From: Brevibacterium daeguense
GTDB taxonomy: Bacteria > Actinomycetota > Actinomycetes > Actinomycetales > Brevibacteriaceae
Assembly: GCF_021729135.1 (NCBI RefSeq)
Contig: NZ_JAJTWW010000015.1
Location: 124,001 to 188,000 of the forward strand
Length of the DNA: 64,000 nt
Direction of reading: 5' to 3'
The translations under genes were made by a program, and so were the position numbers. Positions 11,271 to 19,305 of the stretch are shown in pieces (the first letter of the stretch is position 1; the number at the start of each line of letters is the position of its first letter). The notes below the pieces were generated by a model. It worked only from the letters and a program-made list of their open reading frames with translations, had not been told where the DNA came from and did not search any database.

Positions 11271-11680
11271 CGATTCCCTCCTTCCCCGGTGGGCGTGCTC
11301 GACGATGTGGGTGCCGGCGCCTCGGCGGAGTGGGGGCGAGCGCCCGTGTGGGAGCCGGACGGCGCCTCGGCGGAGTGGTGCAGAGCGCCCGGCCGGGAGT
11401 CCGCCGGCGCCTCGGGCCTCGGAGCGTCGATCGGGTAGACGGCGGCGAACTCGTAGATGGCGGTGTCGCGGACGGCATTGAACCACTTGCGGCAGCCGGC
11501 CGTGTGGAGCCAGCGCTCGGCGAAGCGGCCGCGGGGGTTGTCCCGGTAGAAGAGGTACTCGGCCCAGTCGCGGTCGCTGAGCGCCGACGGGTCGGCGGGG
11601 TAGGGGACGTGGGCCTGGCCGCCGTTGCGGAACTCGATCTCGTCGCGCGGCCCGCAGTACGGGCACTCGATCAGCAGCAA
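11267..11680 (-). CDS. soxD: sarcosine oxidase delta subunit
   Basis: Small zinc-binding subunit of heterotetrameric sarcosine oxidase. [14 protein letters not shown] and HTAGCRKWF supply the two Cys, the His and the Cys expected for the zinc site. I choose the TTG at 11680: it has AAGGAAGGA six nt upstream and gives the family N-terminus [10 protein letters not shown], while the GTG seven codons earlier adds a non-conserved stretch overlapping the ribosome-binding site. At 137 aa it is about 40 residues longer than usual, with a Ser/Pro/Ala-rich tail containing the repeated HSAEAP. Its stop overlaps the soxA start. Confidence 0.92.
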   Translation of the reverse strand: MLLIECPYCGPRDEIEFRNGGQAHVPYPADPSALSDRDWAEYLFYRDNPRGRFAERWLHTAGCRKWFNAVRDTAIYEFAAVYPIDAPRPEAPADSRPGALHHSAEAPSGSHTGARPHSAEAPAPTSSSTPTGEGGNR

Positions 11681-11767
11681 GGTGAGTCCTTCCTTGGGCA
11701 CAGGCCCTTCCGTGGGTGCCGGCCCGTACCCGGGCGCTTGATGACGGTCAGCAGCATGGGGAGTCCT

Positions 11768-13042
11768 TCAGTGGGCGACGGCGGCGGCGCCGTGCTCGTC
11801 GATGAGGTGGCCGGTCTCGAACCGGTCGAGCGTGAACGGGGCGTTGAGCGGGTGGGCCTGGCCGGTGGCGATGGTGTGGGCGAAGGTGCAGCCGGCCGCC
11901 GGCGTCCCCTTGAAGCCGCCGGTGCCCCAGCCGCAGTTGACGTAGAGCCCCTCGACGGGCGTGGGGCTGATGATCGGGGAGGCGTCGAGGGTGACGTCGA
12001 CGACCCCGCCCCACGTGCGCAGCACATGGGCGCGCGCGAAGATCGGGAACAGCTCGACCGCGGCGGCCATCTGCTCCTCGATGACGTGGAAGCTGCCGCG
12101 CTGGCCGAAGCCGTTGTAGCCGTCGACCCCGGCCCCCATCACGAGCTCGCCCTTGTGCGCCTGCGACACGTAGACGTGCACGTGATTGGACATCACGACG
12201 ATCGGATGGACGGGCTCGAACAGCTCGGAGACCAGCGCCTGCAGGGGGCGGGACTGGATCGGCAGCCGCACGCCGGCCCGCTGCGCCAGGTCCCAGCTGC
12301 TGCCTGCGACGGCCATGCCCACGGTCCCGGTGCTGATGCGGCCGAGCGCGGTCTCCACGCCGACGACCCGGCCGCCGCTGCCGTCGCCGACGGGCCTGCT
12401 GCCGTCACCGCGCGGGTGCTCGCTGTCGCCGCCGACGGTGAGGATGTCGTAGACCTCGCAGTTCTGGATGAGGTCCACGCCCATCTCGTCGCACCGGCGG
12501 GCCAGCGCCCAGGCGACGTGATCATGCTTGGCGATGCCGCCTCGGGCCTGGTAAGTCGCCCCGAGCACGGGGTAGCGCAGGTCCGTGCTCGTGTTGATGA
12601 TCGGGCAGGCCTCCTTGACCTGGTCGGGGGTGAGCCATTCGGCGTCGACGCCGTTGAGGACGTTCGCGTTGACCCGGCGCCTGCCGTCGCGGACCTCCTG
12701 CAGCGTGTGGGCGAGGTTGAGCACTCCGCGCTGGGAGAAGAGGAAGTCGTAGTCGAGTTCGGCGGGCAGCTCCTCCCACAGCCTGAGCGCGAACTCGTAG
12801 ATCCCGGCCGATTCGTCCCACAGGTAGTTGGAGCGGATGATCGCGGTGTTGCGGGCCATGTTGCCGCCCGCCAGCCACCCGCGCTCGAGGACCGCGATGT
12901 TCGTGAGGCCATGATCCTTGGCGAGGTAGTAGGCGGTCGCCAGCCCGTGCCCGCCCGCACCGATGATGACGGCGTCGTAGGAGGACTTGGGCTCGGGATT
13001 GCGCCACAGGAAGTCGGGGTGTTCGGGAAGCGGCTGGGCCAT
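11768..13042 (-). CDS. soxB: sarcosine oxidase beta subunit
   Basis: Flavin-carrying catalytic beta subunit (FAD plus covalent FMN in characterised enzymes). Rossmann motif [17 protein letters not shown] at about residue 27, the [16 protein letters not shown] segment, [14 protein letters not shown] near residue 165-180 where the histidine that binds FMN is expected, and the C-terminal [16 protein letters not shown] motif are all present. The ATG at 13042 has AAGGAG at 8-nt spacing; the upstream in-frame ATG is discarded. An insert of Gly/Asp/Ser-rich residues (about 215-235) is unusual. First gene of the soxB-soxD-soxA::G-purU operon; 87 nt separate it from soxD. glyA, often present in such operons, is absent here. 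Confidence 0.96.
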   Translation of the reverse strand: MAQPLPEHPDFLWRNPEPKSSYDAVIIGAGGHGLATAYYLAKDHGLTNIAVLERGWLAGGNMARNTAIIRSNYLWDESAGIYEFALRLWEELPAELDYDFLFSQRGVLNLAHTLQEVRDGRRRVNANVLNGVDAEWLTPDQVKEACPIINTSTDLRYPVLGATYQARGGIAKHDHVAWALARRCDEMGVDLIQNCEVYDILTVGGDSEHPRGDGSRPVGDGSGGRVVGVETALGRISTGTVGMAVAGSSWDLAQRAGVRLPIQSRPLQALVSELFEPVHPIVVMSNHVHVYVSQAHKGELVMGAGVDGYNGFGQRGSFHVIEEQMAAAVELFPIFARAHVLRTWGGVVDVTLDASPIISPTPVEGLYVNCGWGTGGFKGTPAAGCTFAHTIATGQAHPLNAPFTLDRFETGHLIDEHGAAAVAH

Positions 13043-13090
13043 GTGCGTTCTCCTTCGAAGCACGAGGTCCCGCGATTCTTTCATGCGGCG

Positions 13091-13126
13091 CGGACTCGAG
13101 CAATCGGTCCGGACTCGAGCAATCGG
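13091..13126. repeat. 17-bp direct repeat upstream of soxB
   Basis: CGGACTCGAGCAATCGG occurs twice with a 19-nt period, 50-85 nt upstream of the soxB start on the divergent side. It could be paired binding sites for a sox regulator, or simple slippage. Confidence 0.6.
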
Positions 13127-13193
13127 CTCAGCCGAGCCTGGTCGCCGCCAGGGCGCCGATCGACGACAAGGTGCCCTGTTGGTATAGGTTCGT

Positions 13194-13219
13194 AAACTAT
13201 CTTGACATCAAGATAGTTT
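13194..13219. promoter_or_regulatory. 26-bp perfect palindromic operator
   Basis: Twelve-bp arms AAACTATCTTGA with a 2-nt centre form a perfect dyad. The A/T-rich ATCTTGA-N2-TCAAGAT core resembles operators of MarR-family repressors (inference from motif shape). It covers the -35 box of the promoter for the ComA-like gene, so binding would repress. No MarR gene lies nearby in the window. Confidence 0.75.
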
Positions 13220-13230
13220 GGGGTTAGAGT
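13202..13230 (+). promoter_or_regulatory. sigma70-type promoter of the ComA-like gene
   Basis: TTGACA (13202-13207), a 17-nt spacer and TAGAGT (13225-13230) form one of the best consensus promoters in the window, embedded in the palindrome. Transcription from about 13237 would leave a leader of about 170 nt before the TTG start. I see no recognised riboswitch in that leader. Confidence 0.7.
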
Positions 13231-13404
13231 AGGAGGAGTTAGGGCAACCTCAGTTGCATCCTCGCAGGGAACGTGCAGGCGATCATGTGACACAGGTTGA
13301 ACAACCGGCCATAGCCGCCCGAGGCGCTGCGCCAACGCGCGAGCTCCACCGAAGGTTTCCCGAACCAGCTGACCACTCAAGAACTCTCGAAAGGAGATTC
13401 TGAT

Positions 13405-14268
13405 TTGACTGCCACCATGAGAATGGCTGACACCACCGATCGTGCCCACGACGTTTCATTCAACTTCATTCCCCGTGCCTATCGTCCGGCCAAGCCGCGC
13501 TCGATCGGCCTGACCGAGATCCGCGCACCCCACTACTTCGCCTACGGCCCGCGGCACATGCAGGACGTGTTCGACGTGGCCGGCCAGTGGGTCGACGGGA
13601 TCAAATGGGCGGGCGGCTCGTTCTCGCTCATGCCCCAGGAGCAGATCAAGAAGATCAACGACATCGCCCACGACAACGGCGCGTACGTGTCCTCGGGCGG
13701 CTGGATCGAGACGGTCCTGCGCTTCGGTGAGGACGCCGTCGACAAATACCTCGAGGAGGCCAAGGAGGTCGGCTTCGACACCATCGAGATCTCGACCGGC
13801 TTCATCGCCATTCCGACCTCGGGACTGCTGCGCCTGGTCGAGCGGGTGAAGGAGGCCGGCCTCAAGGCCAAGCCGGAGCTCGGCATCCAGATCGGCTCCG
13901 GGGGCGACTCCGCCGAATCCGAGCTCGCCGCCGAGGACAAGAAGGACGTCGGAGACCTCATCGAGCGCGCCAAGGCCACCCTGGACGCAGGTGCCGACAT
14001 CGTGATGATCGAGTCGGAGGGAATCACCGAGAACGTCTCCGAATGGAACACCTCGGCCGCCGCCGAGATCATCAACGGGGTTGGACTGGAGAACGTGATG
14101 TTCGAAGCCTCCGACCCGCTGGTGTTCGAGTGGTATCTCAAGAACTACGGCAACGAGGTGAACCTCTTCGTCGACCACTCCCAGATCCTGCAGCTGGAGG
14201 GCATGCGCCAGAACATCTGGGGCAACAAGGGATCCTGGGGCCGGATCATCAACCCTCACTTCGGCTGA
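13405..14268 (+). CDS. phosphosulfolactate synthase (ComA) family protein
   Basis: ComA adds sulfite to phosphoenolpyruvate to give phosphosulfolactate, the first step of one coenzyme M route; bacterial homologues include B. subtilis YitD, linked to sulfolactate. The 287-residue protein keeps the family pattern through FAYGPRHMQDVFDVAGQWVD, IKWAGGSFSLMP, the DTIEISTGF strand, KPELGIQIG and VMIESEGITE. The TTG start has AAGGAG eight nt upstream; ATGs at 13417 and 13423 are alternatives. The gene stands alone behind a strong operator-containing promoter and ends in a terminator. No comB, comC or other sulfonate gene is adjacent, so the physiological product is open. Confidence 0.88.
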   Translation: MTATMRMADTTDRAHDVSFNFIPRAYRPAKPRSIGLTEIRAPHYFAYGPRHMQDVFDVAGQWVDGIKWAGGSFSLMPQEQIKKINDIAHDNGAYVSSGGWIETVLRFGEDAVDKYLEEAKEVGFDTIEISTGFIAIPTSGLLRLVERVKEAGLKAKPELGIQIGSGGDSAESELAAEDKKDVGDLIERAKATLDAGADIVMIESEGITENVSEWNTSAAAEIINGVGLENVMFEASDPLVFEWYLKNYGNEVNLFVDHSQILQLEGMRQNIWGNKGSWGRIINPHFG

Positions 14269-14307
14269 GTCTCCGACTGACCTTCTTTCCCGAGCCCGCC
14301 CGGCATC

Positions 14308-14367
14308 GTGCGACTTTTTCACGACAGTCCGACCGAGCAAGCTTGCACAGTGCAGAAGAACTCGCAC
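14308..14367. repeat. imperfect long palindrome downstream of the ComA-like gene
   Basis: Thirteen-nt arms GTGCGACTTTTTC and GAAGAACTCGCAC pair with two mismatches around a 34-nt loop that itself contains the perfect 10-bp palindrome GCAAGCTTGC. Similar in style to the palindromes at 4.1, 6.2 and 57.1 kb. Confidence 0.5.
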
Positions 14368-14431
14368 CGTGCGACTGCGGCAGGCTCGAGCAGCGCGTCC
14401 GGAAGGCGAGGAAGCCGGATTTCGGTCATCC

Positions 14432-14464
14432 GAGGCGGGTGCGGCACAGCGCCGCACCCGCCTC
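14432..14464 (+). terminator. hairpin terminator after the ComA-like gene
   Basis: Perfect 14-bp stem GAGGCGGGTGCGGC with a 5-nt loop, about 165 nt after the stop codon. The U tract is poor (CAGTGGG follows), so termination may be weak or rho-aided. Confidence 0.65.
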
Positions 14465-14526
14465 AGTGGGCTCTGCGTCCCGTGGATGCTTCGGGTAGGA
14501 GAGCCGGGGCGTTAGAATCGTTGAAA

Positions 14527-14604
14527 ATGACAGCACCGCAGGCCGGAACAAGATGCCCCGTGCGGCGGACAATGGCTGTGAATGGCTGGAGAGATGACGG
14601 CTGA
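14527..14604 (+). CDS. possible 25-residue leader peptide before the LCP-like gene
   Basis: A TAGAAT box (14513-14518) lies 8 nt before this ATG, consistent with a near-leaderless transcript. The frame runs 25 codons (starting MTAPQAGTRC) and stops 20 nt before the LCP-like start. No Shine-Dalgarno and no homology that I recognise. It may be an untranslated leader instead. Confidence 0.25.
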   Translation: MTAPQAGTRCPVRRTMAVNGWRDDG

Positions 14605-14624
14605 ACGTTGAGAGGAAGCAGACG

Positions 14625-15545
14625 GTGCCCAAAGTTCGAAACGTCCTCGCAACGCTCGGGTCGTTGAAGGAGGCCAACCGCGCTCGCGCGCTGTTTGACG
14701 ATTCCTCGCGCAAATTCGCTGACGAGCAGGCCTTCCCTCCAGCCGACGTCCGCCCCGAGCCCACGGACGCGACCAGCCTGCTGATCCGGGTGCTCGTGGG
14801 ATCGGAAGGCGCCGGCGCCTCGGCGGCCATGAGCGAGGGTGACATCTTCGCCCTCCTGCACGTCCCCGCGAACCGCAGCGGCGCCTTCGTCCTCGTCTTC
14901 AATCCCAGAACCGAGGTGGAGCGGAGCGCCACGCTCGGCGGGCTGGCCGAGGAAGCCGGATGGCCGGTCTACGTCGCCGTCGTCGAGGAGTTCCTCGGCC
15001 ACCGCGTCGACCACGTGATGGCGCTGGACTTCGCTGCGCTGGAAGCCGTGATCGACCAGGTAGGGCCGGTGCCGGTCTACAGCCGGTCCGCTTTCGCGGC
15101 GGCAGGGCGACAGTACGTGGAGGGGACCAACCAGCTCGACGGCGGTTCCGCTCGCCTCTTCACCGCGGCGGACCCCATCGACGACGCCGGACAGACGCGC
15201 ACCCGGAATCAGCGGGCGCTGCTGCGAGCTCTCGTCTCCGGGCTGAACTTCGGCAAGCTGGCCAAGACCCCTGCCGAGCTGTTCTCGATCCTCAGCCATG
15301 TCGCCGCCGGCGCGTGGACCGACGCCCAGCTGACCACCGGCAGCCTGCTGAGCATCGCCGCCGGGATGCGCGGGATCTCGCAGAACGACATCATCACCGT
15401 CACCGTGCCCGCGAAGTCACAGCGAGAAGAGGACGGGCGGGTGTCCGTGAAGTTCGACGAGGAAGCCGTCCCCGCGCTGCGGTCGGCGCTCCGCGGGCCG
15501 GATGCGGCGACGTACGTCCGCGAGATCGCGAAGCTCGGGTACTGA
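14625..15545 (+). CDS. LCP-like (LytR-CpsA-Psr) domain protein without membrane anchor
   Basis: LCP enzymes transfer cell-wall glycopolymers to peptidoglycan from the outer face of the membrane. The middle of this protein follows that fold: a DIFALLHVPANR strand, FNPRTEV in place of IPRDTxV, VEEFLGHRVDHVMALDFAAL, IDQVGPVPVY and a late TRTRNQRALLRAL helix that usually binds the polyprenyl phosphate. There is no N-terminal transmembrane helix or signal peptide in 306 residues, and several conserved Arg/Asp positions are changed. GTG at 14625 has GAGAGGA upstream. Function is therefore uncertain; it could be a cytosolic relative. A tandem array follows the stop. Confidence 0.65.
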   Translation: MPKVRNVLATLGSLKEANRARALFDDSSRKFADEQAFPPADVRPEPTDATSLLIRVLVGSEGAGASAAMSEGDIFALLHVPANRSGAFVLVFNPRTEVERSATLGGLAEEAGWPVYVAVVEEFLGHRVDHVMALDFAALEAVIDQVGPVPVYSRSAFAAAGRQYVEGTNQLDGGSARLFTAADPIDDAGQTRTRNQRALLRALVSGLNFGKLAKTPAELFSILSHVAAGAWTDAQLTTGSLLSIAAGMRGISQNDIITVTVPAKSQREEDGRVSVKFDEEAVPALRSALRGPDAATYVREIAKLGY

Positions 15546-15559
15546 CAGCACCTGGCTGT

Positions 15560-15674
15560 GCCGGTCAACGCGGCGGGCGGCGCGCCGGTCAAACTCGATG
15601 TGCGGCGGACCGGTCAACACGGCTGGCCGATCAACTCAGCTTGCGGTGCGCCGGTTAACTCAGCTGGCGGCGCT
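15560..15674. repeat. degenerate 24/25-bp tandem array, about five copies
   Basis: Units begin GCCGGTCAAC (or one-base variants) at 15560, 15584, 15609, 15626 and 15650; the interval of 17 between units three and four marks one short unit. The array starts 15 nt after the LCP-like stop codon. Confidence 0.75.
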
Positions 15675-15699
15675 GTTGGTGGTTGCCGGCACAACAAAT

Positions 15700-15728
15700 C
15701 CCCGCCTCCGCTGTCGGCGGAGACGGGG
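15700..15728 (-). terminator. terminator of the 43-residue gene
   Basis: Twelve-bp stem with one mismatch (arms 15700-15711 and 15717-15728). Read on the minus strand it is followed by ATTTGTTGTG, a U-rich tail. It lies 11 nt past the stop of the small gene. Confidence 0.8.
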
Positions 15729-15739
15729 AGTGCAGATGA

Positions 15740-15871
15740 TCAGCGCTTGCGCAGTCTGGCCAGCATCTCGCGGGCCTTCTGCTGATTCCGCGGCTTGGAC
15801 GCCTCGCGCTGGATGGTGCGCAGCGCTCTGTTCGCTGCCTTGCCCTTCATGAAGTTGCTCAGGAATCCCAT
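15740..15871 (-). CDS. small basic protein of 43 residues
   Basis: Too short for ordinary gene callers, but well supported: ATG at 15871 with AGAGGTGA four nt upstream, a 43-codon frame starting MGFLSNFMKGKAANRAL and ending ARLRKR, and its own terminator. The peptide is strongly basic (many Lys/Arg), has a hydrophobic N-terminal patch and would form an amphipathic helix. No known function; I do not recognise a family. It could bind RNA, the ribosome or the membrane surface (inference from composition only). Confidence 0.75.
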   Translation of the reverse strand: MGFLSNFMKGKAANRALRTIQREASKPRNQQKAREMLARLRKR

Positions 15872-16049
15872 ATTCACCTCTGTTTTCGCCGGAGGGTCTC
15901 ACTATCCCACGGCGCCTTGAAAAGACCCTGGATCCCAGCCGATGGAACGCCCTGCTGCCGGCCAGCAGGAGTCCGGCGCCTCGGCGGAAGACGCCGGAGC
16001 CCCGGCGGAGTACGCTGGATGCCCCGGAACGAGGACGAGCGAGGATGCG

Positions 16050-16454
16050 ATGTCCCACCCCATCATGTTCGAGGATGACAATCCCCACTTGGCCGAGGTG
16101 CGCAGACTGTGCCTGGCCCTGCCCCAGGCGGTCGAGAAGATCTCGCACGGGCGGCCCGCGTTCTTCACCCGGAAGATGTTCGCGGTCTTCGGCGGATCCG
16201 TGAAGGGCGACCACAGTTCTGACCGCTACGCGGACTCGCTCCTGTTCGTTCCCGAGCCCGAGGAGCGACCGGCGCTGGAGCAGGACTCGCGATTCTTCCT
16301 GCCCGCCTATCTGGGAGCGTGGGGGTGGCTGGGACTGGACTTCCGCGACTCGGAGGTCGACTGGCAGGAGGTCGCCGAGCTCGTCGAGAGCTCGTTCCGG
16401 CAGACCGCCCCACGCGAGCTGGTCGCTGAACTCGACGCGCAGCTCGGTGGGTAG
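16050..16454 (+). CDS. MmcQ/YjbR family protein
   Basis: Small protein of the MmcQ/YjbR (CyaY-like fold) family, often annotated DNA-binding although the molecular role is unproven. Family features in 134 residues are VRRLCLALPQAVEK near the N-terminus, HGRPAFFTRKMFAVFGG, and the C-terminal DWQEVAELVESSFRQTAPRE helix. ATG at 16050 has GAGGA upstream; the frame is open 36 codons further but that part is repetitive Ala/Glu/Pro coding from the common GGCGCCTCGG repeat and is unlikely to be translated. Confidence 0.85.
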   Translation: MSHPIMFEDDNPHLAEVRRLCLALPQAVEKISHGRPAFFTRKMFAVFGGSVKGDHSSDRYADSLLFVPEPEERPALEQDSRFFLPAYLGAWGWLGLDFRDSEVDWQEVAELVESSFRQTAPRELVAELDAQLGG

Positions 16455-16488
16455 TCGCGACTCGGGGGCTCCTCGTGGTGCGCCTGGA

Positions 16489-16558
16489 CATGCGTGCCGG
16501 CTGTTTCCCCGACGGCGCCTCGGCATGCCTGCCGGCGGTGTCCCCGACGGCGACTTGG
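16489..16558. repeat. 35-bp tandem repeat, two copies
   Basis: Two 35-nt units (16489-16523, 16524-16558) starting CATGCSTGCCGGC, with about five mismatches, lie 35 nt after the MmcQ-family stop codon. Confidence 0.7.
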
Positions 16559-16609
16559 AGCACACCGAACGCGGATAGTCGTTTCAGGTCTCCTCGCTAA
16601 GGTGAGGCC

Positions 16610-19093
16610 ATGAGTCGAACCCAGAATCTCCCTGCGTCGCCGACCGCGCCCACGCCCCCGGAGGCCAAGCGGATCGCGCACGAGCGCACCCACCACGGTC
16701 ACACCTTCGTCGACCACTACGAGTGGATGCGCGACAAGGAATCCCCGGCCGTGATCGCGCACCTGGAGGCGGAGAACGCCTACACCGAGCACCGGACCAA
16801 TCACCTGGCGGGCCTGCGCGAGGACATCTTCAACGAGATCCGCACGCGCGTGAAGGAGACCGACCTGTCCGTGCCGGTGCGGCGCGGGAAGTGGTGGTAC
16901 TTCTCCCGGACCACCGAGGGCAAGGACTACGCCACCCGCTGCCGAGTGCCCGTGGCCGGTCCCGACGACTGGACGCCGCCGGCCATCGACGGCGAAGGCC
17001 GGCTGCCGGACGAGCAGGTGGTGCTCGATTCCAACGTCGAGGCGGAGGGCCACGAGTTCTTCGCCCTCGGCTCCTTCTCCCTGTCCCCGGACGGGACGCG
17101 CCTGGCCTGGGCGGCGGACACCTCGGGCGAAGAGCGCTACACCCTGCGCGTGCGCGACCTGCAGACGGGGGAGGACCTCGCCGACGAGATCCCCAACACC
17201 TTCGCCGGCGCGTGCTTCGACGTCAGCGGCGACTATGTCTTCTACACCACCGTCGACGAGGCGTGGCGGCCCGACAAGGTGTGGCGCCACCGGATCGGCA
17301 CCGAGGTCACCGAGGACGAGTGCGTGTTCTCCGAGGAGGACGACCGCTACTTCGTCGGCGTGGGCGTCAGCCGTTCGGAGCGCTACATCTTCTTCGTCAC
17401 GGCCTCGAAGATCACCACCGCCTACTGGTTCATCGACGCACTCGACCCCACCGGCACGCCGCAGGTCGTCTGGCGCCGTGTCGAAGGCGTGGAGTACTCG
17501 GTCGACCACGCGATCGTGTCCGGCGAGGACCGGTTCGTCATCGTGCACAACCGGAACCGCCCCGACTTCGAGATCTCTGATGTGCCGGTCAGCGACCCCG
17601 AATCCGAGGGTCGCGAGGTGCTTCCCGACGTCGCGGGCAGGCGGATCGAGGACGTCGACGCCTTCCGCGGCCGGCTGGTCGTGAGCTACCGGGAGGGCGG
17701 CTTCGCGCGGGTGGGCGTCATCGGGGTCTCCGACGAGGTTCCCGAGGAGCTGTCCCTGAATTCGATCCATGCTGACGGCATGACCGGTGGAATGCATCAC
17801 GGCACCGGCGATCTGGTGGCGGAGGGCCGATACGGCGCTCCCGTGCCGACCGGTGTCGTTCCCGAGGCGCCCGCCGGCGGGGGTGCGGGGGCCCGCGGCA
17901 GGGGTGCCGAGGCGCGCGGCGGCGGGGGAGCGGATGCGCCGGCTGGAATCGTTCCCGAGGAGGACCTGGCGGGGGTGGACCCGGTCGGGGGAGCCGCCGA
18001 GGCGGACCTCACAGCCGAGGCCGAGAGATCCAAGATCGAGGGTCGAGTGCGCACGGGCTTCCCCCGCAACCCCTTCTCCGCGCTCACGGAGGTCACGGCG
18101 GACGAGCCGATCGGCACCATGGGCCTGGCGGGCAACCCGGAGTGGGAGCAGCCCCGCATCCGCATGGTCTACACGTCGATGGTCACCCCCACGGAGGTGT
18201 TCGACTACGACCTGGACACCGGTGAGCGCACTCTCCTCAAACGGCAGCCGGTGCTGGGCGGAGTGGATGTCAGCGCGTACGAACAGGACCTCGTGTGGGC
18301 GACCGCGGAGGACGGGACCCGGATCCCGGTGTCGCTCGTATGGCGGACCGACGCTGTGCCTGCTGGGACCCCCGCGCCCACGCTGCTCTACGGCTACGGC
18401 TCCTATGAGGCGAGCATGGACCCGTACTTCTCGGTCGCCCGGCTGTCGCTGCTCGACCGCGGCGTGGTCTGGGCGGTCGCGCACGTCCGCGGCGGCGGAG
18501 AGATGGGCCGGCACTGGTACGAAGAGGGCAAGACCCTGCACAAGGTGAACACCTTCACGGACTTCGTCGCCGTTGCCGACCATCTCATCGCCGAAGGCCG
18601 CACCGCGCGGGAGAAGCTCGTGGCGATGGGCGGTTCGGCGGGTGGCCTGCTCATGGGTGCAGTCGCGAATCTCGCGCCCGACAGGTTCGCCGGGATCAGC
18701 GCCAACGTCCCCTTCGTGGATGCGCTCACCTCGATCCTCATGCCGGAGCTTCCGCTGACCGTCATCGAATGGGACGAGTGGGGCGACCCCCTGCACGATC
18801 CCGAGGTGTACCGGTACATGCGCCAGTACTCGCCGTACGAGAACGTCCGCGAGCAGGACTATCCGCGGATCCTCGCGATCACCTCGCTGAATGACACCCG
18901 CGTGCTGTACGTCGAGCCGGCCAAGTGGGTTGCCCGACTGCGCGAGGTGGGAGCTGACGCACTGCTGAAGACGGAGATGTCGGCGGGACACGGCGGCGCC
19001 TCGGGCCGGTACGACTCGTGGCGGGAGACCGCCTTCGAGTTCGCCTGGATCCTGGACGTGCTGGGGCTCGCCGAGGTGATGACTGAGGTCTGA
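16610..19093 (+). CDS. ptrB: oligopeptidase B (S9A family) with internal insertion
   Basis: Serine oligopeptidase cleaving short peptides after basic residues. An N-terminal beta-propeller (from DHYEWMRDKESPAVIAHL) is followed by an alpha/beta-hydrolase domain with the Ser motif GGSAGGLLMGAVANL (about 672), the Asp in SLNDTRV and the His in GHGGASGRYDSW. The length, 827 aa, exceeds the usual 680-720 because of a Gly/Ala/Pro/Glu-rich insert at about residues 404-485 between propeller blades. ATG at 16610 has AAGGTGAG upstream. Likely cytosolic: no signal peptide. Confidence 0.95.
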   Translation: MSRTQNLPASPTAPTPPEAKRIAHERTHHGHTFVDHYEWMRDKESPAVIAHLEAENAYTEHRTNHLAGLREDIFNEIRTRVKETDLSVPVRRGKWWYFSRTTEGKDYATRCRVPVAGPDDWTPPAIDGEGRLPDEQVVLDSNVEAEGHEFFALGSFSLSPDGTRLAWAADTSGEERYTLRVRDLQTGEDLADEIPNTFAGACFDVSGDYVFYTTVDEAWRPDKVWRHRIGTEVTEDECVFSEEDDRYFVGVGVSRSERYIFFVTASKITTAYWFIDALDPTGTPQVVWRRVEGVEYSVDHAIVSGEDRFVIVHNRNRPDFEISDVPVSDPESEGREVLPDVAGRRIEDVDAFRGRLVVSYREGGFARVGVIGVSDEVPEELSLNSIHADGMTGGMHHGTGDLVAEGRYGAPVPTGVVPEAPAGGGAGARGRGAEARGGGGADAPAGIVPEEDLAGVDPVGGAAEADLTAEAERSKIEGRVRTGFPRNPFSALTEVTADEPIGTMGLAGNPEWEQPRIRMVYTSMVTPTEVFDYDLDTGERTLLKRQPVLGGVDVSAYEQDLVWATAEDGTRIPVSLVWRTDAVPAGTPAPTLLYGYGSYEASMDPYFSVARLSLLDRGVVWAVAHVRGGGEMGRHWYEEGKTLHKVNTFTDFVAVADHLIAEGRTAREKLVAMGGSAGGLLMGAVANLAPDRFAGISANVPFVDALTSILMPELPLTVIEWDEWGDPLHDPEVYRYMRQYSPYENVREQDYPRILAITSLNDTRVLYVEPAKWVARLREVGADALLKTEMSAGHGGASGRYDSWRETAFEFAWILDVLGLAEVMTEV

Positions 19094-19187
19094 GCCGAGG
19101 CGATGGCGGGTCTACGGCTTCGCGGGCGAGCGGGTTGGTGCGCTGCGGCTCCGCGGGCCAGTCGTCGCCCCTGACCGGCAACCTTCC

Positions 19188-19215
19188 TTGCTTTGAGGTG
19201 CTGAAGCGGTAACGT
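19188..19215 (+). promoter_or_regulatory. candidate promoter of the BCCT transporter gene
   Basis: TTGCTT (19188-19193), 16-nt spacer and TAACGT (19210-19215). An inverted repeat, CTTGCTTT at 19187-19194 and GAAGCAAG at 19216-19223, brackets the promoter and could bind a regulator. Start codon is about 85 nt downstream. Confidence 0.45.
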
Positions 19216-19305
19216 GAAGCAAGCGGCCCGGCAGGAGGGTCCGGCTGTGCCGAGCGGGGCGTGCGCCCATCGGCCGGTCTGCCGAGATGACTCAAGGAGC
19301 CAACC

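Noticed and set aside
11271..11666. N-terminal extension of the soxA frame through soxD
   Set aside because: It is the alternative frame of soxD; soxA has its own ATG with AAGGAGG at 11270.
11129..13195. Long plus-strand open frame opposite soxB and soxD
   Set aside because: Antisense shadow; low-complexity and no recognisable domain.
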